Below the pieces are notes generated by a model. It was given only the letters and a program-made list of their open reading frames with translations, searched no databases and was not told the origin of the DNA. Position numbers and translations under genes: made by a program. Source: Arthrobacter alpinus (GTDB lineage: Bacteria > Actinomycetota > Actinomycetes > Actinomycetales > Micrococcaceae). Taken from it: a stretch of DNA of 64,000 nucleotides. The DNA lies in NCBI RefSeq assembly GCF_001445575.1, contig NZ_CP013200.1:3534001-3598000 (forward strand), written 5' to 3'. Shown one piece after another: positions 63,101-64,000 of the stretch; within the stretch, counting starts at the first letter, position 1, and each line of letters opens with the position of its first letter.

Positions 63101-64000
63101 GGGCGCCTTCAAGGGCGCCTCCGGGGTGACAGTCATGCGAATGTTGCCGGTAGCCTTGGCCCCAAACTTGTCAGCGACCGTGTACATCATGGTGGCGGTG
63201 CCCGGTTCCTGGGGCGACGTCACTAAAACCTTGCCCTTGTCCGTGACGGTGGGCAGCATTTCTTCAGGACCCTTGAAGCCGTTTTCGACCAAGCCCAGCA
63301 GGCCACCGTCGGGATCAGAGTCGTTGAGCATGACATCCAGGGAAACCTTTCGGCCCGGACGCATCGTGATGAAATCGTCTTCGGTGACCGGCGGGTGGTT
63401 CAGGGTCAGCGGCGGCGCGACACCCACATCCACGCGGGCTATGGCCTCGGCACCGAGGCGGTCCCGGACCCGGTAGCTAAACGTGTCCGTCCCAGCCGAG
63501 TTACCGCCAGCCGTGTAGTAGATGTAGCCGTTGCCGGTTTCGGCGGTACCCAGCGATGGCGCCTTGTCAACGCCCACCAGCTCCACGGAATCACCGTCGG
63601 GATCAATCCCGTTGAGGGTCACAGGGATCTTCACCTGGTCCCCGGCGATGACGCGCCCGGTCAGGTTCTTCGGAGCCGGGGGCAGGTTGTGCTCGGCATC
63701 GGCGGCGACGACGGTGATGGAGACCTGAGCAGAGCCAAATTGGCCCGAACTGTTGGCGACCTTGTAGACACCCTGCACTTTTCCGGCAGTCTGGCCGGCG
63801 ATGAAGCGCAGCTGGTTTTGATCTGTGAACAACTTGCCAGATTCGGCATTCCCGGCCTCCACCACAACTGGAGACTTGAGTACTTCACCGTTGGGGTCTG
63901 TGTCATTGGCCAACACGGGAATGCTGACCACATCACCCACACGGACAATGGCGGTGTCGGGTTCCACGCGCGGCGCCAGCCACTTATCTGGCGCAGGAAT
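60125..64000 (-). CDS. Giant Ig-like/FN3 surface protein, paralogue, truncated by the window
   Basis: The last 1290 or so codons of a second giant protein; its start lies beyond position 64000 and the frame is open to the edge. It has the same order as the neighbour: Ig/cadherin-like repeats (IPVLANDTDPNGEVLKSP, MRPGRKVSLDVMLNDSDPDG), three FN3 domains (FGDKSAEVKWVTPVGPY and ENGTEYQFRVQAINKAP) and a Cys-containing C-terminus (GSRTCMDALGSTNWNGSTCD). A Lys/Asp/Glu-rich segment (KPSDDKKDDKKKDEEKKN) lies between two Ig-like repeats and is absent from the neighbour. The C-terminal ends are the most divergent part, which suggests that binding specificity lies there. Tandem duplication is the likely origin. 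Confidence 0.92.
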   Translation of the reverse strand: MPAPDKWLAPRVEPDTAIVRVGDVVSIPVLANDTDPNGEVLKSPVVVEAGNAESGKLFTDQNQLRFIAGQTAGKVQGVYKVANSSGQFGSAQVSITVVAADAEHNLPPAPKNLTGRVIAGDQVKIPVTLNGIDPDGDSVELVGVDKAPSLGTAETGNGYIYYTAGGNSAGTDTFSYRVRDRLGAEAIARVDVGVAPPLTLNHPPVTEDDFITMRPGRKVSLDVMLNDSDPDGGLLGLVENGFKGPEEMLPTVTDKGKVLVTSPQEPGTATMMYTVADKFGAKATGNIRMTVTPEAPLKAPIARDDRVTVKQMLGKNTVDVPVLENDADPDGVTEALKVAVEAAPGASAPDASVTSAGAVRVVLTAGAQMIPYTITDQDGLKATAVIWVPGLDKQYPVLKSHDVIRLTAGESAVMKLADYVQVREGRKPRLTEASKISLLGALNEDVIVGDGAAINYAADIKFYGPGSITFEVTDGSGPDDPEGLKSTLTVMTLVDPAPVTKPSDDKKDDKKKDEEKKNTAPTFTGSMLDVPQQETVTLDVGPLAFDVDPGDKEKFKYSLVGGAPAGFKAELKGTVLTVSLDDNTKVGAGGTVTVQVDDGSNDPVPAEIVLKAISSSEPLAVANEDIVLDAHAGREEVIKVLKNDVNPFPGTPLEVVGTSIETSSDGITVSNNKDSVSVNTADNYKGTVVVRYIIADKTKNEDRYANGRIRITVKGRPDAPTKPQIVEEKDEAVLLTWDPPADNGEPITKYTVAWAGGSQNCETNTCTITDLTNTKAYKFTVTATNDVGTSPASKASVAATPDRMPDAPLAPTTVFGDKSAEVKWVTPVGPYTAVTKFNVEISPAPAGQNAQQVGVTGNSLTWPGLENGTEYQFRVQAINKAPNPSEWGAYSASVIPAGVPGVPVVPTVQTNRAVGSNSQVSVSWSQPFINGDPISKYEVERSGGGQAPVTQTVTGLSTTFSVGTSTEGYQYRVRATNKAGTTAWGGMSSPQRALGKISNAPQAPGITLVGTNAAGGQVKVTYNALAQSQLNGYASSEVQYCVTLSTGAASCGVPSGVVMNSPNGTNVYANVYAQPTSNAGDRSDSSGASATVNPFGVPGQTGVNGSTAGAEQKTVSWNWTTPGANGRAITRYEISLNNAGWTSVGMNGSYSTGTANYNDSANLNVRACNEGGCGAASGNVTSRAGSAPPPPVTEWNITHSIGSRTCMDALGSTNWNGSTCDGGHWLNPGNTILTNCYVWRDGSEPGYWYRQVSGPNGSNNGLFARWDSFSTESDWKPSSSMPPCPQGPNDW

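Overview
The window reads as chromosome of a high-GC actinobacterium, most likely an Arthrobacter-like member of the Micrococcaceae. This is inferred from gene content and codon use; no rRNA or tRNA is present to test it.

Layout. (1) 1 to about 7.2 kb is an accessory, gene-sparse stretch. It holds a serine resolvase, two small hypothetical genes, a GAF-ANTAR regulator, a complete IS30-family insertion sequence, and a small heat-shock island (HspR-type MerR repressor, Hsp20, a J-domain protein and an unknown partner). The last two are frameshifted. (2) 7.2-15.5 kb holds a GNAT acetyltransferase, a formylglycine-generating enzyme, a minus-strand set (membrane protein, PP2C-like phosphatase, APH-fold kinase), then tdh-kbl for threonine breakdown with a divergent LysR regulator. 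(3) 15.5-23.4 kb is a minus-strand carbohydrate locus: two ABC permeases, a Tat/lipoprotein binding protein, a LacI regulator, a Gfo/Idh/MocA oxidoreductase and a Cys-type sulfatase. The formylglycine enzyme at 8 kb could activate the sulfatase, which points to uptake and desulfation of a sulfated glycan. (4) 23.5-35.1 kb is mainly core metabolism: gatCAB with a strong terminator, an LssY_C membrane protein, a GNAT enzyme, an unusually arranged family III CoA transferase, an inositol monophosphatase-like enzyme, ligA and a membrane protein.

(5) 35.6-64 kb is the most interesting region, an almost unbroken minus-strand cluster. In transcription order it has two giant paralogous Ig/FN3 surface proteins (the first cut by the window end), a MoxR AAA ATPase, a DUF58 protein, a TgpA-like transglutaminase-fold protein whose catalytic Cys and Asp appear replaced, an RDD-FHA protein, a PP2C phosphatase, an acidic unknown protein, a zinc-ribbon FHA protein, a membrane Ser/Thr kinase, an FHA/winged-helix protein, an FHA-containing EccC/EssC-type ATPase and a WXG100 protein. 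It joins a minimal type VII secretion module to a phospho-Thr signalling set and large envelope proteins, and resembles the PFNA cluster described in Bifidobacterium.

Four genes look broken by one missing base each (J-domain gene, its neighbour, RDD-FHA, transglutaminase). At least two of these fall in runs of four identical bases, so consensus errors are the likeliest cause. Intergenic spaces carry several palindromic or duplicated repeats.
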